Shown here in pieces: positions 42,511 to 52,803 of a stretch of DNA of 64,000 nt. The DNA lies in the NCBI RefSeq assembly GCF_014636865.1, contig NZ_BMER01000002.1, positions 640,646 to 704,645 on the forward strand, written 5' to 3'. The stretch comes from Parapedobacter pyrenivorans (lineage in GTDB: Bacteria > Bacteroidota > Bacteroidia > Sphingobacteriales > Sphingobacteriaceae). The notes below the pieces were generated by a model. It worked only from the letters and a program-made list of their open reading frames with translations, searched no databases and was not told the DNA's origin. Numbering within the stretch: position 1 is the stretch's first letter; the number at the start of each line of letters is the position of its first letter. Both the position numbers and the translations under genes were made by a program.

Positions 42511-44091
42511 CTAGAACCCAGGATTTTGCGTCAGCCCCTTGTTTAAATTCAATTCCCTAAAGGGGATAGGCCATAAATAGTGCTTTTCAGTATCAAACTC
42601 TTTAACATACCCCGTCAGTTCAACGGTCGTGTAATTACCGTTGGAATTTTTATAAGTCATCCCTTTCACGGTTCCCCGGATAGCGTTTTCACCGATATCC
42701 CATCGTCGGATATCGAAAAGCCGATGTCCTTCCATAGCCAATTCAACCATTCGCTCCCTTCTAACCAACTGCCGCAGTGCACCTTGATCTGTGATGGTAA
42801 CCTCAGGCATCGCAACATCCTTCCTTCCACGGATTTCGTTTAATGCATTCAACACGGATTGATCGATTTCCCCCAGCTCTATACTTGCCTCTGCGTAAGT
42901 CAGCAACACTTCAGCGTACCGGAGGTAAATGAGATTGACTCCGCAATTCCAAGGGTCTCCAAAATCCGCTTCGCTTACGTACTTTTTGAAATACCAGCCT
43001 GTCGATGTCACGTTTTCCGCAGATATCGTAATGTCATCACCCGTACCGCTCCCCGGCAACGTATTCAACGTTTTTCCGTTTGCAAGCATATCTCCGTTCA
43101 AATAAACCGTGTGATATAATCGGGGATCCCTGTCTAAGTAAGGATTTGCCTGATCGAAACCACTAGTGGGATCATCAATCGGCAACCCCGTCGACTTCAT
43201 GAGGTAAGCGTCTACCAACGATTTTGTGGGAACGACCTGGCATTGCTGTGAAAACAAACTGTTTGCGGTAAAAAAGGCAAACATAGCGTGTTGCTGGATA
43301 TTCTTTGCCTGTTGTCTGGCAAATATGACTTCAGACGAGTTTTCGCCAGCATAGTCAAATAAACCCTTGTAGGAGTCATCAATGGCATGCACCCCGAGCT
43401 CCATGACCGCTTTGGCCGCAGAACGGGCTTCGCTGTACCTACCTGCATACAACATCGCTCGGGCTTTCAGGCCCAACGCCGCTCCGCTGGTTACCCGGCC
43501 TCTTTCTTCCTGAATCGCTGGCAGGTCCGCGGCAGCTGAAGTGAGTTCCGACGCAACAAAATCCCAGATTTCATTTTCTGGCGTACGGGTCACGGATTTC
43601 GCTTCTTCAACGTTCAGACTTGTTGTCACCAGCGGTACGGGACCATATAACATGACCAGGTTGATGTACGAAAACGAACGCAGGACTTTCGCCTCCGCTT
43701 TTAGACGGTTCCGTAGCTCTTCGTCCATTTCGGTCACTAAATCGACATTTTCAAGAAAATTATTCGCTGCCCGGACGATGGAATAATAATAACTCCACTC
43801 GCTAGCAATGACATTATTGCTCGCATCAAAGGTATGTTTTTCTACTTCGGATTCGGACCGCCATTGCAAAATGAAATGGCCAAGATCGGTAAATGCGTCC
43901 ATCGAAGCGTACCGCCATTGATTACCTAATATGGAATATATACCATTTGCAGCAAATACGGCGTCCTCTTGAGTTTTCCAGAACAGCTCACTTGCAAGCC
44001 TATCTTTAGGAATAGTGTTTAATAAATCCTTGGTACATGACATTGTCGTCAATAGCAGACAACAAATAAAAAATGGCTTATATGTTTTCAT
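42511..44091 (-). CDS. SusD/RagB-family lipoprotein (ribose/nucleoside locus)
   Basis: 526 residues, shorter than the other SusD proteins here and typical for small-substrate systems. Lipobox region LLLTTMSC, then TKDLLNTIPKDRLASELFWK. Helical core RLKAEAKVLRSFSYINLVML, RagB signature RRERMVELAMEGHRLFDIRRWD and the C-terminus YLWPIPFRELNLNKGLTQNPGF. It starts 11 bp after its SusC and is followed by the nucleoside hydrolase, so it probably captures nucleosides, ADP-ribose or ribosides. Confidence 0.95.
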   Translation of the reverse strand: MKTYKPFFICCLLLTTMSCTKDLLNTIPKDRLASELFWKTQEDAVFAANGIYSILGNQWRYASMDAFTDLGHFILQWRSESEVEKHTFDASNNVIASEWSYYYSIVRAANNFLENVDLVTEMDEELRNRLKAEAKVLRSFSYINLVMLYGPVPLVTTSLNVEEAKSVTRTPENEIWDFVASELTSAAADLPAIQEERGRVTSGAALGLKARAMLYAGRYSEARSAAKAVMELGVHAIDDSYKGLFDYAGENSSEVIFARQQAKNIQQHAMFAFFTANSLFSQQCQVVPTKSLVDAYLMKSTGLPIDDPTSGFDQANPYLDRDPRLYHTVYLNGDMLANGKTLNTLPGSGTGDDITISAENVTSTGWYFKKYVSEADFGDPWNCGVNLIYLRYAEVLLTYAEASIELGEIDQSVLNALNEIRGRKDVAMPEVTITDQGALRQLVRRERMVELAMEGHRLFDIRRWDIGENAIRGTVKGMTYKNSNGNYTTVELTGYVKEFDTEKHYLWPIPFRELNLNKGLTQNPGF

Positions 44092-44102
44092 TGTTGCTCG
44101 AT

Positions 44103-47100
44103 TTAAAAGTTTATGTTAATTCCAAACGTAGTAACCGATGTCTGCGGGAAGCTCGATTCCTGTCCCCGTCCTTCCATTTCTGGATCAATACTGTATTTGT
44201 TGAGTTCCGAGAAGGTCAGTAAGTTGGTCGCCGATGCATACACGGTAACCCCGCCAACGTTAATGCGTTCAGTTAATCCCTGGGGAATATCATAGGAAAG
44301 CCTGATGTTCTTTAAGCGCAGGTAGTTACCATCAACCATCCAGAAGTCCGAAATCTGGGCATTCTTCATGGTATACTTGGTGGGCCTGGGATACCTTGCG
44401 CCCATATTAGTCGGTGTCCAGTAGTCTGAATAGATCTCGTGGGTAAATCCACCCCATATACCATGCTCCATGATAGCACCTGTCATGATTTTTTCAGAGC
44501 CGGATACGCCCTGCCAAAATAGATCCAGCCTGAAGTTTTTCCAAGATACTGCCATATTTGATGAAAACGTCCAATCCGGAATTTCCTTTCCGAAGATCAC
44601 GAAATCATCGGGCGTGAGTTCACCATCCATGTTCTGGTCGACATACTTAATGTCCCCCGGCCCCACAGAACCATCCCACCTTGCGTAGTTGTCAACGTCC
44701 GCTTGGTTTTTGAAAAAACCATCCGTGGTAAAACCGTAGAAGGAGTTTATCGGCTGCCCTTCGACGGTTATGGTCCGATAGTCACTGTTTCCAAAAGCTG
44801 AGATGTGCGGTCCCGTACCAGCCAGGTCCAGTACCTTATTCTGATTATAATTTACATTGAAGCCTAGGTCGACCCCGAAGTCACCGAATGTCCTATGCGC
44901 CTGGATCAGGAATTCAACCCCTTTATTCTCAACACTCCCCGCATTCTGGTTCGTTGGTTCAAGACCCACAACCGATGGGATCGGAACGAGTAGCAGGATA
45001 TCCCGTGTTGTCTTTTTGTAATAATCAAAAGAGAAGTTCAAGAGGTTGTTAAACAAATACCCATCCACGCCAAAGTTCAACTGGGCGGTCGTTTCCCATG
45101 AAATGTTTTGGTTAGCCAGATTCACTTGCCTGTAACCCGGCGCAAGTGTTTCGTTGAAAACATAATTCATTTGATTGTAGGTGGGCATAAACGAATAAAG
45201 CCCCACCTGCTGACTTCCAACTTCTCCCCATGATCCTCGTAGTTTAAACTCATTGATTACGGGTTTTATTGGCTCCCAAAAGTCTTCGCTAGACAAGCGC
45301 CACCCCATTGAAAAAGAAGGGAAGAACCCATAACGATACCCATCGGCAAAGCGGGAAGAACCATCGTATCTCGCGTTAGCTTCAAACAAGTACTTGGAAT
45401 CGTAATCGTAGTTAACTCGGGCAAAGTAAGAGCGTAATCCCCACTCGGAATTGCCTCCTGTTGCGGATTGTGTGGCATCGTTTGCACCCTGGGAAATGGC
45501 CTGCAATTGGTTATTGTAGAAATTTTGCCGGTAGCCCTGCCCCCAATTATCGATAAAGTGTATTTCGGAATACCCGAGAATTCCACTTAGCGTATGCTGA
45601 TCAAAGGTATTGTTGTAAGTCAATTGGAAATCCAACATATCTTCCTTTGATTTATACCGGTTGTCGTTCATCCGGTTTATGGTATTAAACGTTCTTCGTT
45701 CGGGATGCAACTTGTCCGTAAAATCGTACTTGTTGTTGAAGGTTTTGCGATCTTCCATATTGAACTGTGTGGAATATTGGCCACTGATATTCAACCCCTC
45801 GAGGAGCTTGTAAGTCGCTTTAAAGATACCTACCAGATAGGTCCCCTTAGTGTTTGACGTGCCCATTTCATGCAGATTGATAAGCGGACTATAGCTATCA
45901 ACCGATAATCCGTAAGACCCATCGCTATAGTATGGCACACCCCATTGGCTATTTTGCCACATGCGATTATAAGACTCCCATTCATTATACGGCATGTTGC
46001 GATCAGTCAACCGAACATTGATATTCGTACCGAGTGTCAAACGGTTGCTCAGCTTGATGTCATTCTTCGCACGCATTTCAGAAATCTTGAACCCGTAGTT
46101 CGGAAGGATACCGTCTTCGTCGAGATACCGGAATGAAATCCGGTTCATAATCTTTTCCCGATCCCCCCCACTCAGGGTTAATGTGTGACTCTGTTGGGGA
46201 GCCGTTTCGAACACGGTATTCCACCAAACGTTCGGCTTTGGATAGCTTTCGGGATCGTCGGCATGGTTCTGCGGCCAGCTCTGGATTTCCTCGTCCGTAT
46301 AAAATTCATAGCCATACGTATTCCTATACGCTTCATTTTGCTGCTTCATATACGTAACCGCATCCATATGTTTCGGGATGTTGTTCGAGCGCGCCAGTCC
46401 AAAATAACCGTCGTATGAGACGGCTAATTTACCATCGCTGGGTGCTTTTGTTGTCACCAGGATTACACCCGCTGATGCACGCGAACCGTAAATTGCCGTT
46501 GAAGCGGCATCTTTTAAAACCGAAACAGACTCGATATCAGCCGGATTAACACGGGATAAGCTTCCGGGTACACCATCTATCAATATCAGGGGATTGTTAT
46601 CATTCAGCGAAGTAACCCCCCTTATCCGTGCAGTGAGGTTTTCACCGCCGGGTGCGCCGCCGCGATCGATAACGGTTAGGCCAGGTAGCTTGCCCTGTAA
46701 GGCCTGGGTTACATTGGTCGAATTTCTCGCAGAGATTTCATCGGATCCAATACTGCTTACCGCATTCGTGATGCTGACCTTCTTTTGAACGCCGTATCCA
46801 ATGACCACCACTTCATCTATCCCAACAGCATCTCCTTCCAGGGTCACATTTATTGTTCCCTGGTCTTCAACCGGAATTTCCTGCTGCTTCATACCGATAA
46901 ACGAAAACACCAATACATCCCCCCGCTGGGCAGCTATCGAATATGATCCGTCGACATCTGTTTTGACCGAAGTTGTTTCTCCCGTTACCGTCACGGTCAC
47001 CCCTTGGAGCGGATTGCCTTCTTCGTCGACGACTTTTCCACTCACCCGTTGTTGGTTGATGGCCCCGTCCGCAAAGGATTCTCCACCCGCGGCATATGTC

Positions 47101-47255
47101 AATACCAAACCCGAGGAATTGGCAGCCGTGGCAGCACTATAGATTATCATTATCGCAACGATCGCGGTCAGGTGTCTCGTTGCCAAGGAGATATTGAACA
47201 AACTGTGGCTTACCCGCCTGATGTGGGCGTATCGCCGCATAAAATAAGTTATCAT
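44103..47255 (-). CDS. SusC/RagA-family TonB-linked outer membrane transporter (ribose/nucleoside locus)
   Basis: 1050 residues. ATG 47255 is the track start. ATG 47240 (MRRYAHIRRVSH) gives a shorter basic leader before the signal anchor (HLTAIVAIMIIYSAATAA). Carboxypeptidase-regulatory-like domain VSGKVVDEEGNPLQGVTVTV, TonB region EVVVIGYGVQKKVSITNAV, plug VSVLKDAASTAIYGSRASAG, barrel ending TTFGININF. The roughly 70 residues before the first domain are longer than usual but show no STN fold. It is 65 bp after the ADP-ribosylglycohydrolase gene without an obvious promoter, so it is read from P3. Confidence 0.95.
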   Translation of the reverse strand: MITYFMRRYAHIRRVSHSLFNISLATRHLTAIVAIMIIYSAATAANSSGLVLTYAAGGESFADGAINQQRVSGKVVDEEGNPLQGVTVTVTGETTSVKTDVDGSYSIAAQRGDVLVFSFIGMKQQEIPVEDQGTINVTLEGDAVGIDEVVVIGYGVQKKVSITNAVSSIGSDEISARNSTNVTQALQGKLPGLTVIDRGGAPGGENLTARIRGVTSLNDNNPLILIDGVPGSLSRVNPADIESVSVLKDAASTAIYGSRASAGVILVTTKAPSDGKLAVSYDGYFGLARSNNIPKHMDAVTYMKQQNEAYRNTYGYEFYTDEEIQSWPQNHADDPESYPKPNVWWNTVFETAPQQSHTLTLSGGDREKIMNRISFRYLDEDGILPNYGFKISEMRAKNDIKLSNRLTLGTNINVRLTDRNMPYNEWESYNRMWQNSQWGVPYYSDGSYGLSVDSYSPLINLHEMGTSNTKGTYLVGIFKATYKLLEGLNISGQYSTQFNMEDRKTFNNKYDFTDKLHPERRTFNTINRMNDNRYKSKEDMLDFQLTYNNTFDQHTLSGILGYSEIHFIDNWGQGYRQNFYNNQLQAISQGANDATQSATGGNSEWGLRSYFARVNYDYDSKYLFEANARYDGSSRFADGYRYGFFPSFSMGWRLSSEDFWEPIKPVINEFKLRGSWGEVGSQQVGLYSFMPTYNQMNYVFNETLAPGYRQVNLANQNISWETTAQLNFGVDGYLFNNLLNFSFDYYKKTTRDILLLVPIPSVVGLEPTNQNAGSVENKGVEFLIQAHRTFGDFGVDLGFNVNYNQNKVLDLAGTGPHISAFGNSDYRTITVEGQPINSFYGFTTDGFFKNQADVDNYARWDGSVGPGDIKYVDQNMDGELTPDDFVIFGKEIPDWTFSSNMAVSWKNFRLDLFWQGVSGSEKIMTGAIMEHGIWGGFTHEIYSDYWTPTNMGARYPRPTKYTMKNAQISDFWMVDGNYLRLKNIRLSYDIPQGLTERINVGGVTVYASATNLLTFSELNKYSIDPEMEGRGQESSFPQTSVTTFGININF

Positions 47256-47320
47256 TTCTTGCCAGAATTAAGTTAAATCCATTAGTTACATTGCTGATTT
47301 GTCCTTGTTGTCTTGTTTAT

Positions 47321-48898
47321 TTATTTTTTGGAATGACGAACGGTATGCACAGCCGAACCATCTACTGGTGCGTCCGAATAAACGATATAATCATTTGCCC
47401 TTACTTGATAGCCCGCTTTGGGGTTGGTTACGATTACCTTTACCGTATGTTTTCCTTTTGGCAACTGGTATCGCCAAAAAATTTCATTCCTTCTGGTTGT
47501 GTAGTTGGTAGGCATCCGGAACTGTTCCACTTTCTGCCCATCAATCAACAGCTCCAAATTAAAAGTATGATCCGGCAGCGCATCGCTTTCCTTATGCGCC
47601 CCGCCCCTCAACACCACTCCCGTGCCTTCGAACTCGAATGTATATGCAGACCCCAGATTTTGATTAACAGCCACGCTTTGCACTGGATACGACCCGTCAA
47701 AGCTTTTCTCAAAACGTACGGCTTTCGGTGTCTGTACAATAATGGTCGCCTCATGCGCATCCACCCTCCCTCCGTTCCTTTTAATCATCTCCAATGCTTG
47801 GCTATAGCTTGTCGCATAGACCTTGTTCAATGACATGCCGGTATACTGGAAATTGATATCCTCCACTTCGGCTAAACCCATCTTCCAATATTCCGGTATA
47901 TTATCGTAACCCCCCATCGTACCTAAGATACCCCCTGCACTGGAGGGATTGCAGTCGGAATCCTGACCTGCACGTGTCGATATTTCCAAGGTTTTCGTAT
48001 AATCACCCTCGCCATAGAGCAAACCCAATACGATATATGCGGCATTAATCTTTGCATCGATATCGAAGGGTACAAATACACCATCCGGACATCCTACTTC
48101 TTCTGTCCATTTTTTCTGCAGCTCAAACCAGGTCTGTTTCCAATCGTTGGGATATTGTTTATGCCATACGATTACATCATTGATGCATTTAAAGAAATCG
48201 CTTTCTTTCGGGATGGTTTTCAGTGCTTCAGTGACCACATACTGGATATCGTCAGACACGAAAGCCAAAGAATACATGGCTCCAACATACACCCCACCAT
48301 ACCAGCCGTCCCCATAGTTCATGATATGCCCTATTTTATCACTGACAGCCGATGCAACATTCGGCATTCCAGGATTCATCAATCCAGCAAAATCTGATTC
48401 GATTTGATAGTCAATATCGTCTGCATGCGGATTGTTTAACCAATGACCGGATTCGGGTGCATTGACGCCATTGAGGATATTATATCGTGCCGCTTGGTTG
48501 GCATGCCAAAGCACATAACCAGCATTTGCAAAGGCATTCGCAAAGGAGTCTACCGGAGCGTCTAACCCCACCCGTTCGAATACCTCAACAAACGTGAGGT
48601 CCATATAAATGTCATCAAACAAGCCTGGAAATTCATCCATCCATTTCTTGATGTATCCGTCATACCACGGTATCGTCTGATAATCTTGTATAAACGTACC
48701 ATTGTACCGGAACTCCGTAGGACCGCCGAATGCCACACCAATTGTCTGGCCGGCCCACCCACCTTTGATTTTATCCTTCAATACAGAAAGCGGTATTTTC
48801 TTTACAGGTGGCGCCGCACGGCCGTTGCCATCCTGGGTATTGGCAGTCGCGCCAAGACACACCAAAATGGAAATCATGAATAATTTCATTCTTTTCAT
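47321..48898 (-). CDS. Secreted ADP-ribosylglycohydrolase-fold protein 1 with C-terminal beta domain
   Basis: About 525 residues. A signal peptide (MKLFMISILVCLGATANTQ) precedes an ADP-ribosylglycohydrolase (DraG/ARH) all-helical domain: LKDKIKGGWAGQTIGVAFGG, metal motif DDIYMDLTFVEVFERVGLDA, PHADDIDYQIESDFAGL, and the second metal motif AGQDSDCNPSSAGGILGTM. The last 130 residues form a beta-rich domain (VRFEKSFDGSYPVQSVAV; RYQLPKGKHTVKVIVTNPK) that may bind sugar. The enzyme family cleaves ADP-ribose or related ribosyl N-/O-glycosides. Secreted forms with this C-terminus occur in Bacteroidota ribose loci. The frame begins at GTG 48907, but ATG 48898 is preferred. A paralogue is encoded at 53290. 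Confidence 0.88.
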   Translation of the reverse strand: MKRMKLFMISILVCLGATANTQDGNGRAAPPVKKIPLSVLKDKIKGGWAGQTIGVAFGGPTEFRYNGTFIQDYQTIPWYDGYIKKWMDEFPGLFDDIYMDLTFVEVFERVGLDAPVDSFANAFANAGYVLWHANQAARYNILNGVNAPESGHWLNNPHADDIDYQIESDFAGLMNPGMPNVASAVSDKIGHIMNYGDGWYGGVYVGAMYSLAFVSDDIQYVVTEALKTIPKESDFFKCINDVIVWHKQYPNDWKQTWFELQKKWTEEVGCPDGVFVPFDIDAKINAAYIVLGLLYGEGDYTKTLEISTRAGQDSDCNPSSAGGILGTMGGYDNIPEYWKMGLAEVEDINFQYTGMSLNKVYATSYSQALEMIKRNGGRVDAHEATIIVQTPKAVRFEKSFDGSYPVQSVAVNQNLGSAYTFEFEGTGVVLRGGAHKESDALPDHTFNLELLIDGQKVEQFRMPTNYTTRRNEIFWRYQLPKGKHTVKVIVTNPKAGYQVRANDYIVYSDAPVDGSAVHTVRHSKK

Positions 48899-48939
48899 AA
48901 CGATCACTTTTTAGTCAATATTCACGCTTAGATCCTCCT

Positions 48940-51900
48940 TTATTTCACCTGCTCATCAGTTTTTAGATAAGCCATGATGTCTACAACGTCCCGCTCATTC
49001 AAGTGCTCAAAAAGACCGGGGGGCATCATGGATACCGATGCCGTCTCCTTGGATTGGATGGTCGATTTATTAATCAATACGGGATCCTCTTGCCCAACGA
49101 TCCGGAGCGAAAGTTGCCGTTGGTCTTCCCCAACCACATTGCCCGAATATGTCCGGCCATCACGGGTATTGATAACCACCATTTTATAGTCGTCCTGAAT
49201 TTCGGCGCTTGGCTCAAGTACATTCAATAGAATATAATCCGTGTTTCTTCGATTGGAACCGGTGAGATCAGGCCCCATCACTCCCCCTTCACCATACATC
49301 TTGTGGCAACTTCCACAAACCTGTTGAAACAGGGTTTTCCCGCGCTTCACGTCAGCCGTGGCCAATGCGTCGGAGTTAAGCATTCCTCGGTACTTTTCAT
49401 AGGCGGCCTTATCGCTGGCCACCGTCTCGATCGGTCCCCACACCTCAATAAACCCACTTCCTACCACCCGGAGCAGTTGGCGGGCGACATTAGCGGGTAC
49501 TTCCTTTCTGGGAATCCGCCCCGCTTTGATTTCGGCCATCAGCATATTCCCATACCGCGTACGTGATGACAGCGTTTGCACCGTCTCAACCCGTTCCTCT
49601 GAGGAGAAGCTCTGGTACTTATCAATCAAAAGTTTACCCAATAAGTCACTGTCAAAAGCAGCGATAGCGCGGATCGCATCCTTTCTTATTGCCGGCTCCT
49701 GCAGAAGCTCGGGCAGCTCGGTGATGAGCTGCTGTTGCTGTTGGGCAGCCAACGTCTGGAGGGCTTTCTGCCGCTTGTCGATCGCCATTTGCCTATCTTT
49801 GAGCAACTCAAATGCTAGCTGAGTGGCTTCCCGGTCGCCAAACAATCCGGAAATCTTCGTCGCGAGTTCTTTTACGTTCCCGTTGTCACGTTGCAGCTTC
49901 GCCGACACCGCTTTCCAGTTAGTGGGTATCTTCAGGTCAGTCCGTCCCTCCATCCCGCTTAGCATGCCCGCCAACAGGTCTTCGGTATTGCCTCTCTGCA
50001 TCCCGATCAATGCGACCAGCCTTTGCAGTTCATCCCCATCCACAGCCCTGCGGGCGATGTATTGCGTCACCATCGGTAAACGGGAGACTCCGCCTATTGC
50101 CAAAAACCTGCTGGGATTTTCTGCAATCAAGGACTCGATGCCATACCAAATCATCTTGGGGAGATTATGGTCGTTCCCGTCTTCTTTTTTCTGTAAAAGG
50201 TTGATCGCTATGGCCCATTTTTCATCATTGTCAATCCGCTGCAGCGCTGCGGCTAAATACAGACGGACGACGGCCGAGTGGTCACGCTGGGCCATAGATC
50301 GGAATTTAGCCAGCGCTAATGGCGATGGCGACCGGTCTTCGCACAATAGCTGGATAGCCCAACCCCGGATGTACTGGTCTTTGTCTTCCAATGATTCCAC
50401 CAGCACTTCCGGTGCCAAGCCGCCAGTGATGTGCAACGCCCACATCGCCCGTAATCGCCAATCGGGATTTTTATTTTTTTCAAAAATTGCTTTTAGCTGT
50501 GAATGGGTAGCGGCCTGGAGCTTCCCTGCAGTAGCCCGCTTATGCAAGATACCCCTGGCCCTGCGGGCATGCCAATCGCTGGCATTGGTCTGAAGCGCTA
50601 CGAGTTGCTCATCCGTTAGGTCATTCAAATCGGCATATCTCCCCGGAAAATCCGTTGCCAACGATTTAGAAGGCATAACCCGGAAAATCCGACCGGTTTC
50701 CGAGTTCAACACTTCCTGCCCACAGATATCCGCATCGTGCCAGTCGAGGACGTACAACCCACCGTCGGGACCGATTTCCATACTGAATCCTACCCATTGG
50801 GCATTGTTGGCTCGCATAAAATCATCTCCGTGCACCCCAACAAAACCCGATCCTTTGGGCTCCAGGATATCTGACAGTATCGCGTGTTCGTGAATATTGG
50901 CCATGAAAATCCGGCCCTGTTCCTCCTTGGGAAAGGCGTCCGACTGATATATCCTTGCTCCGCCGTGGGCTGAGCTGTGCCTGTGATCCGCGATTGTTTT
51001 GATATCCTCATATACGTAGGGGTTGAAATGCTGTCCGCCCTGCCGGTGGTAAATACCGCCGGGAACCACGTGCCATAAATGGGGAATCACGCAGGCGGTC
51101 ATAAACAACTGACCTTTGGCATCGTAATCTATACCCCATGGGTTACTGAATCCATGTGCAACCACTTCAAAGCGATGCTTAACCGGGTGATAACGCCAAA
51201 CTCCACCGTTGATATCTACACCGTCTGCTTCGAGCAAATCTTCCGGAAATTCATCGTTATGGAAATAGAGTTTGGCATCCCCATTGGGTTTACGGATTTT
51301 GGATGGCGTGGCGAAGCCTTGCAGACCATAGAGCCATCCGTCCGGGCCCCATTGCAGACTGTTTAATGTTTCATGCCGATCACGTATCCCCCATCCTGTA
51401 AGCAGGATCTCCACGTCCTCCATCTCGGCCTTATCATCGCCATCCTTATCCGGCACAAACAGAAGATTTGGAGGGGCACCTACATAAAGCCCGTCGAATC
51501 CGACCGCAATGGCGGCCGGGAAAGCCAAGCCTTCCATAAATACCTTCTTGTTGTCAGCTGCGCCGTCGCCATCTGTATCTTCCAAAATCAGAATACGACT
51601 AGTCCCTGCATTGGAAAAGCCATGCCCGCGCGACTCATAATCTTTGTTTTCGGCTACCCAAAGACGCCCTTTGTCATCCCAGCAGAAAGCCATCGGCTGC
51701 GTCATCATTGGCTCTGCGGCCCATACATTGACCTCGTAGCCCGCTTTCACAGTCATCTCGTCAACCGCCTCCTGTGGTGTTAAAAACTTAGCATTTCTCC
51801 CTTCCACTTGCGCCAATGACCAGAGTTCAACCATGCTGTACTCGCCCTCCCTTCCGGCAAACTTGCTCCACGCGTCATTCAGCGCCATTTCATTCAGTTC

Positions 51901-52803
51901 GCCCGTATATACGACCAAGCGATGCCTCACAACATCAGTCTGTCCCTTGCTCAAGCTCCAGTCCTCATCGCGTGTATATGAGGGGCCCAGACCCAATTGG
52001 CCATCTACACGCCACTTATTGGGATACCCCCGGTTTTCGGGGTGATCGAAAATAGCCACATGTGCCCAATCGTCGCGGCCCGCTATTTTCATCCCGACAT
52101 CTGCCCACATGGCCGCTTGGCCTTCGGCCTGCTCATTTTTACTCCGGGCAGCGTTTACGATTTCCCCTTCAATGCCGGCCTGCCAGGGCATCCGTAAGAA
52201 AAGACCGCCATAATCGTATTTACCAATCAGCACGTCCTGTAAGGCTTCCCCTTTCCACTCCAGATCCAATAAATACTGACCTCCGACCAACTGCATCGAC
52301 CAATTTTGGATTTCTTCCATTACCGGCGTACCCTTATCATCTAACAATTGATAGATCGTCTGCCATTTGACAACATTTCCTTCCTCTTCCACGATGTTTG
52401 CGGCTACTCTCTTCCAATAATCGCCTTGGGGATTGTGGAAATAATCTCTACCGTTGACCTGGGTAAATCCCCAATACAATCCCGTCTGGTGCTTGTGGTG
52501 GCCCGGACTGTATTCGGTCAATACCCCTTCACCATCCGGTGCCACGATCGGATGAATATATGGCCTGAAATCAGGTTTACTGTGTTGCACGAGAATGGGT
52601 GCATCACCATCGGTTCTAAAGACAGCGATGGTTTCTTTGCCTTCGTCCTTTACAAGTTTCAACAATACGGAAACCGAGTCCTGTCTGCTATCCGCCGTCT
52701 TTGAAGGCGAGCCACAAGCGTAAAAAAAACAACAAGCAATGGCTAGCAAAACGAAAACAAAACCGAATGGATACTGCTGTCCACTATATGATTGTAGTTG
52801 CAT
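48940..52803 (-). CDS. DUF6807 (PmoA-like) - PVC-type dehydrogenase - HEAT - cytochrome c fusion lipoprotein
   Basis: 1287 residues. N-terminal lipobox-like FFYACGS. Residues about 45-325 are a DUF6807 domain (YIHPIVAPDGEGVLTEYSPG, HHKHQTGLYWGFTQVNGRDYF, DYGGLFLRMPW). Then comes a PVC-type membrane-bound dehydrogenase propeller (about 350-700: VWAAEPMMTQPMAFCWDDKG, RLWVAENKDYESRGHG, ILEDTDGDGAADNKKVF), HEAT-like helices (about 740-1110), and a C-terminal class I haem-c domain with CGSCH at 1163-1167 and a likely axial Met in SMMPPG near 1259. A sugar-oxidising electron-transfer role on the periplasmic side is likely. It is the first gene of the P3 operon, so its substrate is probably ribose-related. 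Confidence 0.88.
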   Translation of the reverse strand: MQLQSYSGQQYPFGFVFVLLAIACCFFYACGSPSKTADSRQDSVSVLLKLVKDEGKETIAVFRTDGDAPILVQHSKPDFRPYIHPIVAPDGEGVLTEYSPGHHKHQTGLYWGFTQVNGRDYFHNPQGDYWKRVAANIVEEEGNVVKWQTIYQLLDDKGTPVMEEIQNWSMQLVGGQYLLDLEWKGEALQDVLIGKYDYGGLFLRMPWQAGIEGEIVNAARSKNEQAEGQAAMWADVGMKIAGRDDWAHVAIFDHPENRGYPNKWRVDGQLGLGPSYTRDEDWSLSKGQTDVVRHRLVVYTGELNEMALNDAWSKFAGREGEYSMVELWSLAQVEGRNAKFLTPQEAVDEMTVKAGYEVNVWAAEPMMTQPMAFCWDDKGRLWVAENKDYESRGHGFSNAGTSRILILEDTDGDGAADNKKVFMEGLAFPAAIAVGFDGLYVGAPPNLLFVPDKDGDDKAEMEDVEILLTGWGIRDRHETLNSLQWGPDGWLYGLQGFATPSKIRKPNGDAKLYFHNDEFPEDLLEADGVDINGGVWRYHPVKHRFEVVAHGFSNPWGIDYDAKGQLFMTACVIPHLWHVVPGGIYHRQGGQHFNPYVYEDIKTIADHRHSSAHGGARIYQSDAFPKEEQGRIFMANIHEHAILSDILEPKGSGFVGVHGDDFMRANNAQWVGFSMEIGPDGGLYVLDWHDADICGQEVLNSETGRIFRVMPSKSLATDFPGRYADLNDLTDEQLVALQTNASDWHARRARGILHKRATAGKLQAATHSQLKAIFEKNKNPDWRLRAMWALHITGGLAPEVLVESLEDKDQYIRGWAIQLLCEDRSPSPLALAKFRSMAQRDHSAVVRLYLAAALQRIDNDEKWAIAINLLQKKEDGNDHNLPKMIWYGIESLIAENPSRFLAIGGVSRLPMVTQYIARRAVDGDELQRLVALIGMQRGNTEDLLAGMLSGMEGRTDLKIPTNWKAVSAKLQRDNGNVKELATKISGLFGDREATQLAFELLKDRQMAIDKRQKALQTLAAQQQQQLITELPELLQEPAIRKDAIRAIAAFDSDLLGKLLIDKYQSFSSEERVETVQTLSSRTRYGNMLMAEIKAGRIPRKEVPANVARQLLRVVGSGFIEVWGPIETVASDKAAYEKYRGMLNSDALATADVKRGKTLFQQVCGSCHKMYGEGGVMGPDLTGSNRRNTDYILLNVLEPSAEIQDDYKMVVINTRDGRTYSGNVVGEDQRQLSLRIVGQEDPVLINKSTIQSKETASVSMMPPGLFEHLNERDVVDIMAYLKTDEQVK

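Noticed and set aside
49823..50593. Plus-strand 256-codon ORF inside the cytochrome fusion gene
   Set aside because: It is the antisense frame of a well-supported gene, has no domain or signal, and is Ser/Arg/Pro-rich as shadow frames are.
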